Below, one piece after another: positions 15,357 through 24,062 of a DNA stretch of 64,000 nt. The position numbers and the translations under genes are program-made. The DNA is from Anaerolineaceae bacterium (lineage in GTDB: Bacteria; Chloroflexota; Anaerolineae; Aggregatilineales; Phototrophicaceae), in NCBI GenBank assembly GCA_020634135.1, contig JACKCG010000005.1:186001-250000 (forward strand), read 5' to 3'. The notes under the pieces were generated by a model that ran no database searches, had not been told where the DNA came from, and saw only the letters and a list, made by a program, of their open reading frames with translations. Positions within the stretch are counted from its first letter, which is position 1, and the number at the start of each line of letters is the position of its first letter.

Positions 15357-16268
15357 TCACTCTCCCCCCCGTGTATGCCGCCCGAAAAACTCCCAGGCGG
15401 CCTCTCTTAGCGTGCCGGGTTCGCCATTTTCCAGCAGCACCACCGGGCGCACCGGCCAGCTATGGTCGGCGTCAATCAGCGCATACAGGGTCACTTCGAC
15501 ACCGTTCTGACAGGTTGTGAAGGAATCGCGGATCACATTTACCGGACTATCTTCAGCGGCAACAATATCAGTTTGTGATGGCCGCTCGCAACCGTTGAGA
15601 TCGGGTAAAAAGCTCATCATCTGTGACGCGGAAAATGCCCCATCGAGCACGCCCTCTTCAATAACAGCATATCCCTGCCAGGGGAATGCAGAGTCCCGTG
15701 TCCCCCAGATAATCAGATAGGGCACAGGCGCGGGGTTGAGGTCAACGCATTCCTGCGCCGTCTGAAAACGCGGAGTCGCCGCCCATACCGCCACCGCCGC
15801 CACACGATCTGCCATCTGGCAGCCGAGTTTATAGGCCATCCGCCCGCCGTTAGAATACCCGGTCACATAAACCCGGTTCAGGTCAATCGCATAATTTGCC
15901 GCCATCTCGTCTATCAGCGCATTGACAAACCCCACATCATCCGGGATGTTGTTTTCCGGGTCAGGTTCGGCGCTGCTGTTCCAGCGCCCGCCAATACCGT
16001 TGGGATAAACAAGGATATGCCCGGCTGCGGCTGCGGATTCATTAAACTCCGATACCAGCATCATCGAAACCCCATCCATCGTCGCACCATGCAGCACAAT
16101 CACCAGCGGCGCGGGCTGGGCGGCATCGTAGCCCGGCGGCAGCACCGTCAGGTAGGAGCGTTCCAGGCCGTCATGAACCAGCGTCCCGGCGCTCATGTTA
16201 TCCTGGGCAGCAACCGGCAAGGTCGCCCCAAGCAGTAACGCTATCAGAAATATGACAAAGTGTTTCAC
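15357..16268 (-). CDS. Secreted PHB-depolymerase/feruloyl-esterase-like hydrolase
   Basis: 303 residues from GTG 16268, which places a clean signal peptide at the N-terminus (VKHFVIFLIALLLGATLPVA-AQ) and has AAGAAAG upstream. Alpha/beta hydrolase of the LpqC/polyhydroxybutyrate depolymerase group: oxyanion region PLVIVLHGATMDG, nucleophile elbow GYSNGGRMAYKLG, acid in WGTRDSAFPWQGY, and His in DADHSWP. Probably exported and acting on short esters or polymers, substrate unknown. It is divergent from proB with ~95 bp between. Confidence 0.82.
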   Translation of the reverse strand: MKHFVIFLIALLLGATLPVAAQDNMSAGTLVHDGLERSYLTVLPPGYDAAQPAPLVIVLHGATMDGVSMMLVSEFNESAAAAGHILVYPNGIGGRWNSSAEPDPENNIPDDVGFVNALIDEMAANYAIDLNRVYVTGYSNGGRMAYKLGCQMADRVAAVAVWAATPRFQTAQECVDLNPAPVPYLIIWGTRDSAFPWQGYAVIEEGVLDGAFSASQMMSFLPDLNGCERPSQTDIVAAEDSPVNVIRDSFTTCQNGVEVTLYALIDADHSWPVRPVVLLENGEPGTLREAAWEFFGRHTRGGE

Positions 16269-16363
16269 AGTGTTGACTTTCTTCTGTCTATTCGTATCTA
16301 AATTATGAACTATAATCGGCAAATTGGCATTTAAGCGCATCCGATCAAACCTACGACATCACT

Positions 16364-17467
16364 ATGCAAACAAAACGAATCATCGTCAAACTCGGCACGA
16401 GTGTGCTCACCGGCGGCACGAAGCAGCTGAACCGCCAGCGGATGCTGGAAGTCGTCCAGCAGGTGGCGGCGCTGCATCAGGATGGTCACGAAATGATTGT
16501 CGTCAGTTCCGGGGCGGTAGCCGCCGGACGCGAACGGCTGAACTTCCCTGATCTGGGGCGCTCGGTCCCTGCCAAGCAAATGCTGAGCGCCATCGGCCAG
16601 GGGCGGCTGATGAGCATTTATAGTGACCTCTTCGATATATTCGGTATCCCGGTGGGACAGATTTTACTCACGCGGGACGATCTGGATGATCGGGCGCGTT
16701 ACCTCAATGCTCGCGATACTTTAGTCACACTCATTGAGCAGCGCGTCGTACCGGTCATCAACGAAAACGACACCACCGCCACCCACGAAATCCGTGTTGG
16801 CGATAATGATAACCTGTCTGCATTGGTGGCGAATCTGCTGGAAGCCGACCTCTTGGTGATGCTCACCGACCAGCCCGGCCTGTTCACCGCCGACCCGCGC
16901 CGCTATGCGGATGCCCGCCTGATCTCTCAGGTCGAACGGATTGATGAGACCACCTGGGCACTGGCTGGGGGCGCAGGAACGAGTGCCGGCACCGGGGGCA
17001 TGGTGACGAAAATCCAGGCCGCACAGCTCGCCAGCCGCAGTGGCGTCACGACAGTCATCGCTGGGGGGAAAGAGCCGGCTGTGCTGGCGCGGATATTACG
17101 TGGTGAAGCGGTTGGGACACACTTTGAGCCGCTGAACAGCCACCTGGAAGGGCGCAAACGCTGGTTGCTGGCCGACTCCCCTGCCGGGTCACTGCATGTA
17201 GATAGCGGCGCAGCGCAAAAACTCATCAAAGGTGGCGCGAGCCTGCTCCCGGTGGGAATCGTCACCGTGGAAGGCGACTTCAACCGAGGCGCGACTGTCG
17301 CCGTTATCGCACCGGATGGCCGCAAGATCGCGCATGGCTTGACCAGCTACACCAGCGTCGAAGCCCGCCAGCTCTGCGGCGTCAAGTCCAGCCGGATTGT
17401 CGAAATCCTGACTTACAGCTACGGCGACGCGCTCATCCACCGCAATAATCTGGTTGTCCTGGCGTAG
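16364..17467 (+). CDS. proB: Glutamate 5-kinase
   Basis: 367 residues. It phosphorylates glutamate in the first step of proline synthesis. The amino-acid kinase domain (1-255) shows IIVKLGTSVLTGG, IVVSSGAVAAGRERL, VPVINENDTTA and GTGGMVTKIQAAQLASRSG. A C-terminal PUA domain (about 275-360) follows, as in the longer form of ProB, with GVKSSRIVEIL. The ATG follows a region with a weak binding site. Its partner proA is 34 kb away in this window, so the pathway is not an operon here. Confidence 0.96.
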   Translation: MQTKRIIVKLGTSVLTGGTKQLNRQRMLEVVQQVAALHQDGHEMIVVSSGAVAAGRERLNFPDLGRSVPAKQMLSAIGQGRLMSIYSDLFDIFGIPVGQILLTRDDLDDRARYLNARDTLVTLIEQRVVPVINENDTTATHEIRVGDNDNLSALVANLLEADLLVMLTDQPGLFTADPRRYADARLISQVERIDETTWALAGGAGTSAGTGGMVTKIQAAQLASRSGVTTVIAGGKEPAVLARILRGEAVGTHFEPLNSHLEGRKRWLLADSPAGSLHVDSGAAQKLIKGGASLLPVGIVTVEGDFNRGATVAVIAPDGRKIAHGLTSYTSVEARQLCGVKSSRIVEILTYSYGDALIHRNNLVVLA

Positions 17468-17478
17468 CCCATTGGCGA

Positions 17479-18315
17479 CTATGGCTTGGAATCCACTTCA
17501 CCCAGGAAGGCCGTCATGAGGTGCTGGAATTCAGCCGGATGATCCATGTTCGATAAATGTGCCGCGTCCTTTATCATGGCCTTGCGGGCAGATGGGATAT
17601 GGTCAACCATATAGTCGGCAGCCGCCAATATATAAGGCACATCATGTTCACCCGCCACAACCAGAACCGGGATATTGAGTTCGATTAACCGCTCTGCGGC
17701 GGGAGTCTCTGCATCAGGTAAGCGCTTGCCAATCTCTTTCGCCTCATGTACAAGGGCGAGGCGAATCATCTCAAGTGCCAGCTTCCGCGCTTCGGGGTTT
17801 ACCTGGTCAGGTGTGCGATTCATGCCATCGAACCAGATTTCGACACCCAGCTCCGCCAGCAGATCCCAGTCTCTGGCTTCGTAAGCCTTCTCAGCCTCCG
17901 CGAACTTAGGCGGAGTCGGCACATCCAATTCCAGCCCACTGGGGCCAGACCCCACCATAATCAGGGCTTTTGCTCTTGCTGGATGAGCCAGGGTGAAATC
18001 CATCGCCAGACCGCCGCCCATTGAACAGCCCATCAGGATAAGCGGCTGGCGGAGATCAAGATGATCGAGCAATGCGATCAAATCCTCCATGTGGCTGAAC
18101 TCACCTTCGACAAGTTCGCTTTTCCCGTAACCGCGCAGATCGTAACGCAGTACCCGGTAACTCTCTGCAAAATGTGCGAACTCATTGTTCCATTGACGCC
18201 GGTCAGCCACACCGGCATGGATCATCACCAGGGGCTGCCCATCCCCTGCCATTTCATAGTAAATTTCAGCACCATTGATTGCCGCAAAACCGGATTGTAC
18301 ATTCATATCTTTCAT
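17479..18315 (-). CDS. Alpha/beta hydrolase
   Basis: 278 residues. Oxyanion region MIHAGVADRRQWN, nucleophile elbow LMGCSMGGGLAMDF, acid VVAGEHDVPY and His in DAAHLSNMDHP form a complete Ser-Asp-His triad. It resembles 3-oxoadipate enol-lactonase-like hydrolases, but substrate cannot be assigned. RBS: AGGAGA before the ATG. It is third in an apparent operon with a GNAT (10 bp gap) and a VOC protein. Confidence 0.85.
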   Translation of the reverse strand: MKDMNVQSGFAAINGAEIYYEMAGDGQPLVMIHAGVADRRQWNNEFAHFAESYRVLRYDLRGYGKSELVEGEFSHMEDLIALLDHLDLRQPLILMGCSMGGGLAMDFTLAHPARAKALIMVGSGPSGLELDVPTPPKFAEAEKAYEARDWDLLAELGVEIWFDGMNRTPDQVNPEARKLALEMIRLALVHEAKEIGKRLPDAETPAAERLIELNIPVLVVAGEHDVPYILAAADYMVDHIPSARKAMIKDAAHLSNMDHPAEFQHLMTAFLGEVDSKP

Positions 18316-18325
18316 CTCCTTTCCC

Positions 18326-18829
18326 CTAGCTCAGTACCATCTCAAATTCAATCTCATCGCGCAGCGGGATTTCATCAAATCCAATCAGAGGAATTTCCGG
18401 CTTGAGTTTGCGTGATTCTGCCAGCGCATTCACATGGACAGCCGCTATCGTGAAGCCGCGCCGCTGATACCAGCGAAAGGCGTGTATATTGTCATTGGTG
18501 GTAATCAGCCACAACCTGCGGCAGTTGGACTCTTCGGCCTGCCGTTTGACCGCATCCACCAGCGCCGCGCCCATGCCAATTCCCTCGACCAGGCTGTGCA
18601 GCAGCAGCACCTCGCACTGCTTCGCTTCTATGCGATAGAGGATAAGACCTTCGGGCTGACCTGCAACCAGCCCGACAAAGCCGGGGTAATCTAGAGCATA
18701 ATACACCTTGCCGCGTGAGGCGATACGCAGCGATCCCCAGGCTGCATTCAGGATACGCTCGGCCCATGCGTGGTGGTCAATCGTGAAAGGTTCGATACTG
18801 AATAACGGCACGGTATCATGACTCGTCAT
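18326..18829 (-). CDS. GNAT family N-acetyltransferase
   Basis: 167 residues. The acetyl-CoA binding region reads LLHSLVEGIGMGAALVDAVK, with the later NDNIHAFRWYQRRGFTIAAV typical of the GNAT motif B end. Its start overlaps the VOC gene stop (ATGA), so the two are translationally coupled. Substrate unknown. Confidence 0.85.
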   Translation of the reverse strand: MTSHDTVPLFSIEPFTIDHHAWAERILNAAWGSLRIASRGKVYYALDYPGFVGLVAGQPEGLILYRIEAKQCEVLLLHSLVEGIGMGAALVDAVKRQAEESNCRRLWLITTNDNIHAFRWYQRRGFTIAAVHVNALAESRKLKPEIPLIGFDEIPLRDEIEFEMVLS

Positions 18830-19218
18830 GGGAGGCTGGCGAAAAGGTCAATCACGTTATGATCGGGATCCTCAACCTGGGCGTAACGCTGCCCCCAGAA
18901 GGCATCAAATGGCGCTTTATGGGCACGGTACCCCATGCCCGTCAGTTTGTTGAAGAGAGCATCCACCTCAGCCGGACTTCCGCACAGAAACGCCAGACCG
19001 ATACGATGCCCACCTTCGGATGGACGCCAATCCGGATCAAAACTTCGGATAACCTCGTGGGTATCCCAGGCAATCCGCAGCCCATTGGGCAGAACATGCT
19101 CAACATGCCCTTCTTTGTCCATTTCGGCGGGGATGTCCCACCCTAACTGGCGGTAGAATGCTAATGCGGCAGGCATATCACGGACGATGACACCGACTAA
19201 ATCAAGTTTGGCATTCAC
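18826..19218 (-). CDS. VOC (glyoxalase/bleomycin-resistance) family protein
   Basis: 130 residues from GTG 19218, chosen because AGGAGG lies 7 nt upstream. Vicinal-oxygen-chelate fold: LVGVIVRDMPAALAFYRQLG at the start and AQVEDPDHNVIDLFA at the end, with HRIGLAFLC between. The metal ligands and substrate are not assigned. First gene of the VOC-GNAT-hydrolase unit; the mixture recalls small detoxification operons, but that is inference. Confidence 0.85.
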   Translation of the reverse strand: MNAKLDLVGVIVRDMPAALAFYRQLGWDIPAEMDKEGHVEHVLPNGLRIAWDTHEVIRSFDPDWRPSEGGHRIGLAFLCGSPAEVDALFNKLTGMGYRAHKAPFDAFWGQRYAQVEDPDHNVIDLFASLP

Positions 19219-19414
19219 AGTTAGCCTCCTGTCATGTGGTGGCTTGAAAAGAACATAAATTCTATTATATAGCAATTGCCATATAAAACAAGAAGTTGGT
19301 CTCCGGCCTTCCCACAGAACAAAAAGAGACTTTTTCGTTTCCTGGCATATTTTCAGTTAGTATAGCGTGAAATACACCAACTTATTTCAGGCAATGTGTA
19401 CCACAGAGAAAAAC

Positions 19415-20323
19415 ATGGAAAACCAGACACTTCTGTATCCCCGGCTGCCCTATGACTTCGACAGGAGTCTGAGCATCCTGCAACGGTTATCCACACAGGT
19501 TGTTGATTATTATGATGGGCAACGCTTCCGGCGTGTCCTGGATAATGATAGTCAACCGGCGCTCATTGAAGTCGCTCCGGCGGAATCGGGGACACTAAAG
19601 GCCAGGGTCATCTTCCCTCCAAATGCCGCCTTTTCCAATGCGGTACTGCGCCAACTCGGTTTTATCCTTGGCCTGGATTTCGACCTGTTGCCCTTCTATG
19701 CCCTGCTGGACGAACACCAAGAAACCCGGCAGTTGAAAACCGATTTATTTGGCCTCAAACCACCCCGGTCAGCCAGCATTTTTGAAACGCTCGTGGTCGC
19801 GATTACCGAGCAGCAGGTGTCCTTATCGGCAGCGTTGGCGATCCGTAAGCGGATCAACAGTCGCTTTGGCACAACGATTAGCGTAGATGGTGATGACTAT
19901 CACGGGTTTCCTGAGTCCGGAAAACTGGCCGCAGCGGATGCGGCTGCAATCAACCAGACCGGGTTAGTCAGAAGCCGCTCAGAAACACTGGTGCGCGTCG
20001 CCCGATTAGTAGAGAGCGGAGAACTCGATCTTACTCGCTTCCCACAGATGGAATCGGATGAAATCATTGCGCAACTCACCCGGATTAAGGGCATCGGCCC
20101 CTGGACAGCAAAATACGTTCTGGGGCGCGGCATGGGACGCTACGAGCACTATGTATCGGGGGATGTGGCGGTACGTGCCGGGGTGCGCAAGTACTACGGG
20201 AAAGACCGAATCACGAACGATAAAGACGTTGACACGGTTTTATCGCAGTTCAACGAATACAAGGGATACGCCGCGTTTTACTTCTCGTTCGCCTATGCCT
20301 ATGACCGGCATCCACTGCGTTGA
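19415..20323 (+). CDS. DNA-3-methyladenine glycosylase II (AlkA-type)
   Basis: 302 residues from ATG 19415 (upstream in-frame starts at 19367 and 19394 are possible). HhH-GPD superfamily base-excision enzyme that removes alkylated bases. ITEQQVSLSAALAIRKR and the helix-hairpin-helix IKGIGPWTAKYVLGRG are followed by the catalytic Asp in SGDVAVR (about residue 250). The N-terminal ~110 residues match the AlkA-type beta domain. It converges with the DUF5946 gene with a 1-bp gap. Confidence 0.9.
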   Translation: MENQTLLYPRLPYDFDRSLSILQRLSTQVVDYYDGQRFRRVLDNDSQPALIEVAPAESGTLKARVIFPPNAAFSNAVLRQLGFILGLDFDLLPFYALLDEHQETRQLKTDLFGLKPPRSASIFETLVVAITEQQVSLSAALAIRKRINSRFGTTISVDGDDYHGFPESGKLAAADAAAINQTGLVRSRSETLVRVARLVESGELDLTRFPQMESDEIIAQLTRIKGIGPWTAKYVLGRGMGRYEHYVSGDVAVRAGVRKYYGKDRITNDKDVDTVLSQFNEYKGYAAFYFSFAYAYDRHPLR

Positions 20324-20324
20324 T

Positions 20325-20777
20325 TTAACGCAGATTACCCGACTCGCGCAGTGTCCTAAGGGTCAGTTCAGCCCACTTCCGCACACTGGCATAATAGTCA
20401 TCAATTCCCGCCCGGACAACATCGGCGGCCACCATCTCCCACTCAACCGGCTGTGCATACCCGCCATAGGAGTCAGGTGTTCCCTTGATTTTGTACTTCC
20501 GCCTGCCGGAGTCAGTCGCTTTGCTCATGCGCTTACGCATCGCCTGAGGCGAGACGCCCTCCTCAACAAATACGACCAGCAGCTTTTTCGCACCTTCCAG
20601 GCCCTCCGGTGAATACAGGCCGGGATGTTGCAGATGGTAGCAAAGCACCATCAGATGATGGACATCATATAGCTGGTGTTCCAACTCCCAGAAGCCCATC
20701 ATGTGAAAGTGATCCGTGCAGGTTTGCCCGTCAGCCCAGGCAGTGCCACACTCAGCGCAGTGTGATTGTGTACCCAT
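20325..20777 (-). CDS. DUF5946 family protein
   Basis: 150 residues. It starts with a CxxC pair (CAECGTAW) and TCTDHFHMMGFWE, followed by YDVHHLMVLCYHLQHPGLYS, a pattern typical of DUF5946. The Cys/His content suggests metal binding, unproved. Function unknown. It is divergent from a GNAT gene 57 bp away. Confidence 0.78.
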   Translation of the reverse strand: MGTQSHCAECGTAWADGQTCTDHFHMMGFWELEHQLYDVHHLMVLCYHLQHPGLYSPEGLEGAKKLLVVFVEEGVSPQAMRKRMSKATDSGRRKYKIKGTPDSYGGYAQPVEWEMVAADVVRAGIDDYYASVRKWAELTLRTLRESGNLR

Positions 20778-20834
20778 AGAATGCCCTCACGAGAATTCTA
20801 ACTAAACCGGTTTCATTGTAGCTGGATTGGATTC

Positions 20835-21395
20835 ATGGGTACACTCAGGACATTCGTTTTAGCTGGAAACAGGTTCATGCAAACCGATTGGCGACTCAGA
20901 GAATTCGTATCAACAGGAAAGGACTGGCAATCGTTTACACGGCATCTTGCCAGCGTGAAAATGCTCAACCACGCAACCCACAACGGCGAACCTAAACCGG
21001 ACTGTTTTTACCTGGGAATCGCTGTTGCGGAGGCGGTTATCGGGCATATTTCTTTCAGGAAACAACCGCTCATTATCCCGGCAAGCCACCTCTGCGGCAG
21101 CGAAGAACACCTTCTGACCCGGCATGACGGGGCTACCCTGTATGAGGCATTTGTGCAGACCTTTGCTGTAGAAGAAGCACATCGGCGCAGCGGGTACGGG
21201 CGCGTCTTACAGGAAGCAGCGCTGCAAAAAGCGGGAGAATTGGGATGCTACCAGATGCGTTCGTGGTCGTCTGCCGATAAAGACGCGAACTACGCCCTCA
21301 AAATCAGCCTGGGATTCGCTGTCTCGCCCGCCCTGTATCCGATGCCTGGCGGCGCACCGATCAGCGGCGTCTATTTCGTCAAACGGATTGAGTAG
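20835..21395 (+). CDS. GNAT-like acetyltransferase
   Basis: 186 residues from ATG 20835; ATG 20877, with AGG close upstream, is an alternative. The acetyl-CoA site is seen in FAVEEAHRRSGYGRVLQEAA and the motif B region follows, DANYALKISLGFAVSP. The N-terminal part is less typical. Substrate unknown. It is convergent with modA, 5 bp apart. Confidence 0.75.
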   Translation: MGTLRTFVLAGNRFMQTDWRLREFVSTGKDWQSFTRHLASVKMLNHATHNGEPKPDCFYLGIAVAEAVIGHISFRKQPLIIPASHLCGSEEHLLTRHDGATLYEAFVQTFAVEEAHRRSGYGRVLQEAALQKAGELGCYQMRSWSSADKDANYALKISLGFAVSPALYPMPGGAPISGVYFVKRIE

Positions 21396-21400
21396 GACGA

Positions 21401-22390
21401 TTATCCGGGCGGGTGCGCCCTGCTGATGACACTCTGTACCAGGATTCCAACGAGTGTCGTACAAACCGCCTTGTTGTTATACAAGAACCTGCTTCCCGGT
21501 GTGTGTGTCATATAACCATAACACAGGCCATATACCAACGGAGAAAGCACATTCAACGTTTGTTCATTCATGGATGGCACACTTCCAGTACCGGATGCCG
21601 GAGTCCGCACCGAAACAAAACCCCAGGTTATCAGGATGTCCTGCCCGGCATCCGACAGCACAAATTCCACAAACTGCTCAGCCAGTTCAGGGTGACGGCT
21701 ATCGTTTATAACCGCAATCGGATAGGTCGCAATCGTGTTAAAGGCATCCGGTATCGGGAGAGCGATCACATTGCTGGAAATATCCGGCGTGACATCCGAT
21801 AGATACACTACCCCGGCATCGGCCTCACCGAGCGCTATTTTAGCGGATACCTGGCGGACGTTAGGTTCTTCAGATACAAGGTTGCCCAATACGGCGTCGC
21901 GGTATGCTTCCCCATACGCCGGATCCGCCGCCATCTGTTCCAGCATCGTATCCGTATACACACGCACCGGCACATCAGGCGCGGCCAGAATCAGGTTCAC
22001 ACCCGGATTCGCCAGATCATGCAGTGACTGGATATGGGCGGGATTGCTGGCCGGGACGATCAGAACCAGACGGTTTTGCGCGAATATGCGCGGTGTCCCT
22101 GCAATGCGCCCGCCATCTACCACGACCTTCATCTGGGTATTGTTCGCACTGGCGAACACATCCGCCGGAGCGCCCTGCACAAGTTGAGTCGCCAGTGTGG
22201 ATGATCCACCGAAGTTAAAAAGCACGTCCACATTGGGGTTCTCCTGTTCAAAGGCGGCGGCAATATCCTCATAGGCGTCGGTCAATGAGGCAGCCGCAAA
22301 CACCACGAGTTCCTGTTTTTCTTGCGCCCGAACGATGATAAAACCGGAGAACAGGAGAACCCACAAGCCAACCAGTACAGTTCGTTTCAT
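21401..22390 (-). CDS. modA: Molybdate ABC transporter substrate-binding protein with extra C-terminal tail
   Basis: 329 residues. The signal peptide ends around residue 22. The ModA core shows LVVFAAASLTDAYEDIAAAF, NFGGSSTLATQL and GAPADVFASANNTQM, which bind the oxyanion. The domain ends about residue 265 at ILITWGFVSVR. A tail of ~60 residues rich in aromatic residues and Cys follows and does not look like ModA or a known domain. No modB or modC is present nearby, so the permease and ATPase must be elsewhere or absent. Its start overlaps the PadR stop (ATGA). Confidence 0.85.
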   Translation of the reverse strand: MKRTVLVGLWVLLFSGFIIVRAQEKQELVVFAAASLTDAYEDIAAAFEQENPNVDVLFNFGGSSTLATQLVQGAPADVFASANNTQMKVVVDGGRIAGTPRIFAQNRLVLIVPASNPAHIQSLHDLANPGVNLILAAPDVPVRVYTDTMLEQMAADPAYGEAYRDAVLGNLVSEEPNVRQVSAKIALGEADAGVVYLSDVTPDISSNVIALPIPDAFNTIATYPIAVINDSRHPELAEQFVEFVLSDAGQDILITWGFVSVRTPASGTGSVPSMNEQTLNVLSPLVYGLCYGYMTHTPGSRFLYNNKAVCTTLVGILVQSVISRAHPPG

Positions 22391-22929
22391 GTTATGTCCT
22401 CAATATCCTTTGGAACCAATTCACAGCGCGCAATCCAGCGCAGCACCGCCTCAAGCTGAGCAAGCACTAATTCATGGGCGAGATACCCCATCCCAGGAGG
22501 TTGGTGTTCCAGAAGGTCACGCAGCCGATCACGCTCCGTCTCGCAAGTGGCTCGCTGCCGCAGCACAATCGGAATTGTCGGAATATTCAATTGGCGGGCG
22601 ATATAAAGACGGCTCAAGAATTCAACACGCACCCGCCGGATACTGGCCGATGGCTGGGGGTCATACAGCCAATCGTCCAGCCGCCGTTTTCCGGTGGCTG
22701 TCAGACAATATTCTGTGCGGTTAGGGGCGGTTTCGGACTCCTCGATCCGCCCGGTAATCAACCCCTGTCTTTCGAGCCGCTTAAGCACCGCATAAATCTG
22801 GCTGGTGCTCATCTTCCAGATTTCGCCCAAAGCCGAAACGTCACGAAAAGCCTCGATTAGTTCATAACCGTGACTCGTCTGAATGGCGATCAAGCCGAGA
22901 ATAGTTTCGTCAGGTGTAAGCGTAGACAT
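22387..22929 (-). CDS. PadR family transcriptional regulator
   Basis: 180 residues. The winged helix has TPDETILGLIAIQTSHGYEL and the recognition region KMSTSQIYAVLKRLERQGLI, then a wing NRTEYCLTATGKRRLD. The C-terminal helical part serves dimerisation. It is translationally coupled with modA (ATGA overlap). A palindrome overlapping its own promoter lies just upstream, suggesting autoregulation. No Shine-Dalgarno precedes its ATG. Confidence 0.85.
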   Translation of the reverse strand: MSTLTPDETILGLIAIQTSHGYELIEAFRDVSALGEIWKMSTSQIYAVLKRLERQGLITGRIEESETAPNRTEYCLTATGKRRLDDWLYDPQPSASIRRVRVEFLSRLYIARQLNIPTIPIVLRQRATCETERDRLRDLLEHQPPGMGYLAHELVLAQLEAVLRWIARCELVPKDIEDIT

Positions 22930-22932
22930 GCC

Positions 22933-22953
22933 CCTATTCTATCATGGAATAGG
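22933..22953. promoter_or_regulatory. Palindrome, candidate PadR operator
   Basis: CCTATTC/GAATAGG arms with a 7-bp centre, beginning 4 bp upstream of the PadR ATG and covering its -10 box. Confidence 0.55.
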
Positions 22954-22963
22954 TAAATTGCAA
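22936..22963 (-). promoter_or_regulatory. PadR-modA promoter, probably leaderless
   Basis: On the minus strand TTGCAA (22958-22963), 16 bp, TAGAAT (22936-22941). The start would fall on or next to the A of the ATG at 22929, giving a transcript with practically no leader; this agrees with the missing binding site. Confidence 0.45.
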
Positions 22964-22978
22964 CACGCAACCAACAAT

Positions 22979-23067
22979 GCGCTCGATGGTCTCCCTTCCG
23001 AGCGTACCGGCTTGTTATCGCCGGCTACTGCATGGTTAGACGTTGGTCTCACGCTCACCATGCAGTA
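22979..23067. repeat. Cluster of three inverted repeats
   Basis: GCGCTCG/CGAGCG (22979-23004), then CCGGC/GCCGG, then a perfect 10-bp pair TACTGCATGG/CCATGCAGTA (23026-23035 and 23058-23067) with a 22-nt loop. It lies in the 254-bp gap between divergent padR and galU. It may be a structured RNA or a mobile-element remnant; nothing identifies it. Confidence 0.45.
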
Positions 23068-23083
23068 AAAACAAGGTGCATTC

Positions 23084-23112
23084 TTTTCAGGTTCTGCCTT
23101 AAATGGTATGCT
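23084..23112 (+). promoter_or_regulatory. Possible promoter of galU
   Basis: TTTTCA, 17 bp, TATGCT, with TGG before the -10 (extended -10). Predicted leader about 65 nt. Confidence 0.45.
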
Positions 23113-23183
23113 CACTATATGTTTGAAGAATGCAACCCAGATATGCCTCTGTGACATATCCACACGCTAAGGAATAACTTGTT

Positions 23184-24059
23184 ATGAAGAACGCAGTGAT
23201 ACCGGTAGCGGGTTTAGGCACTCGCCTGTTGCCTGCCACCAAATCTCAACCCAAGGAAATGCTCCCCGTAGGCCGGAAACCTATTGTCCAGTACATCGTT
23301 GAAGAATTGATTCGCGGCGGCATCAATGAGATATTATTCATCACCGGCCCCGACAAAGCTTCCCTCGAAAATCACTTTGACACCAACCATGAGCTGGTGC
23401 AAACTCTACGTGAAAAAGGCAAAGAAGACCTGCTGGCCGAACTCGACTTTGATCGTCTTCATGCCCAGTATTATTACACACGCCAACGGGAGACCCTCGG
23501 CCTGGGTCACGCTGTAATGTGCGCTCGCTCGTTTGTCGGTAAAGAACCATTTATCGTCGCGCTCGGCGATTCGATTATCGGCCTGAATGCGACCAGCAAT
23601 ATCGTCCAGCGGATGGAGCATTGTTTTGATGAAAATGACTGCGCGGCGGTCATCGCGTTTGAGGAAGTGCCGGATCACGAAGTCTCCCAATACGGCATCG
23701 CCAAACCTAAAACCGATGGTGATGTATTTGAGTTATTAGACATTATCGAGAAACCAGAACAGGCCGAGTCACCCAGCAATCTGGCCGTCGCCGCTCGATA
23801 CATCTTTACGCCGACTATTTTCGATGCCCTGAATCGCACCACGCCGGGCAAAGGTGGCGAAATTCAACTGACCGATGCGATCAAGATCATGATCGAGGAT
23901 GGCGCAAAGGTCTGTGGGGTACGGTTGAATCGCGACGAACGCCGCTATGACATTGGCAATTTCGAGTCCTATTTTCGTGCCTTCATCGAATTCGCGCTTG
24001 CCGATGAAAAGTTCGGGGACTCGCTGCGTGAGTATATCGCCACACTCAGCGGGAATTAA
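23184..24059 (+). CDS. galU: UTP--glucose-1-phosphate uridylyltransferase
   Basis: 291 residues. It makes UDP-glucose from UTP and glucose-1-phosphate. The nucleotide-binding start is VIPVAGLGTRLLPATKSQPK, with EMLPVGRKPIVQY, then LGLGHAVMCARSFVG and later FTPTIFDALNRTTPGKGGEI, all GalU signatures. Length is standard. It is followed 3 bp later by a glucuronokinase-like gene, so it may also act on, or feed, a uronic-acid branch. Confidence 0.93.
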   Translation: MKNAVIPVAGLGTRLLPATKSQPKEMLPVGRKPIVQYIVEELIRGGINEILFITGPDKASLENHFDTNHELVQTLREKGKEDLLAELDFDRLHAQYYYTRQRETLGLGHAVMCARSFVGKEPFIVALGDSIIGLNATSNIVQRMEHCFDENDCAAVIAFEEVPDHEVSQYGIAKPKTDGDVFELLDIIEKPEQAESPSNLAVAARYIFTPTIFDALNRTTPGKGGEIQLTDAIKIMIEDGAKVCGVRLNRDERRYDIGNFESYFRAFIEFALADEKFGDSLREYIATLSGN

Positions 24060-24062
24060 CCC

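Noticed and set aside
22970..23042. attC-like integron recombination site (GTTAGAC with upstream CAACAATGCGCTCGA)
   Set aside because: The matching RYYYAAC half-site is not complementary, and no integrase or cassette array is present. It is better described as a general inverted-repeat cluster.
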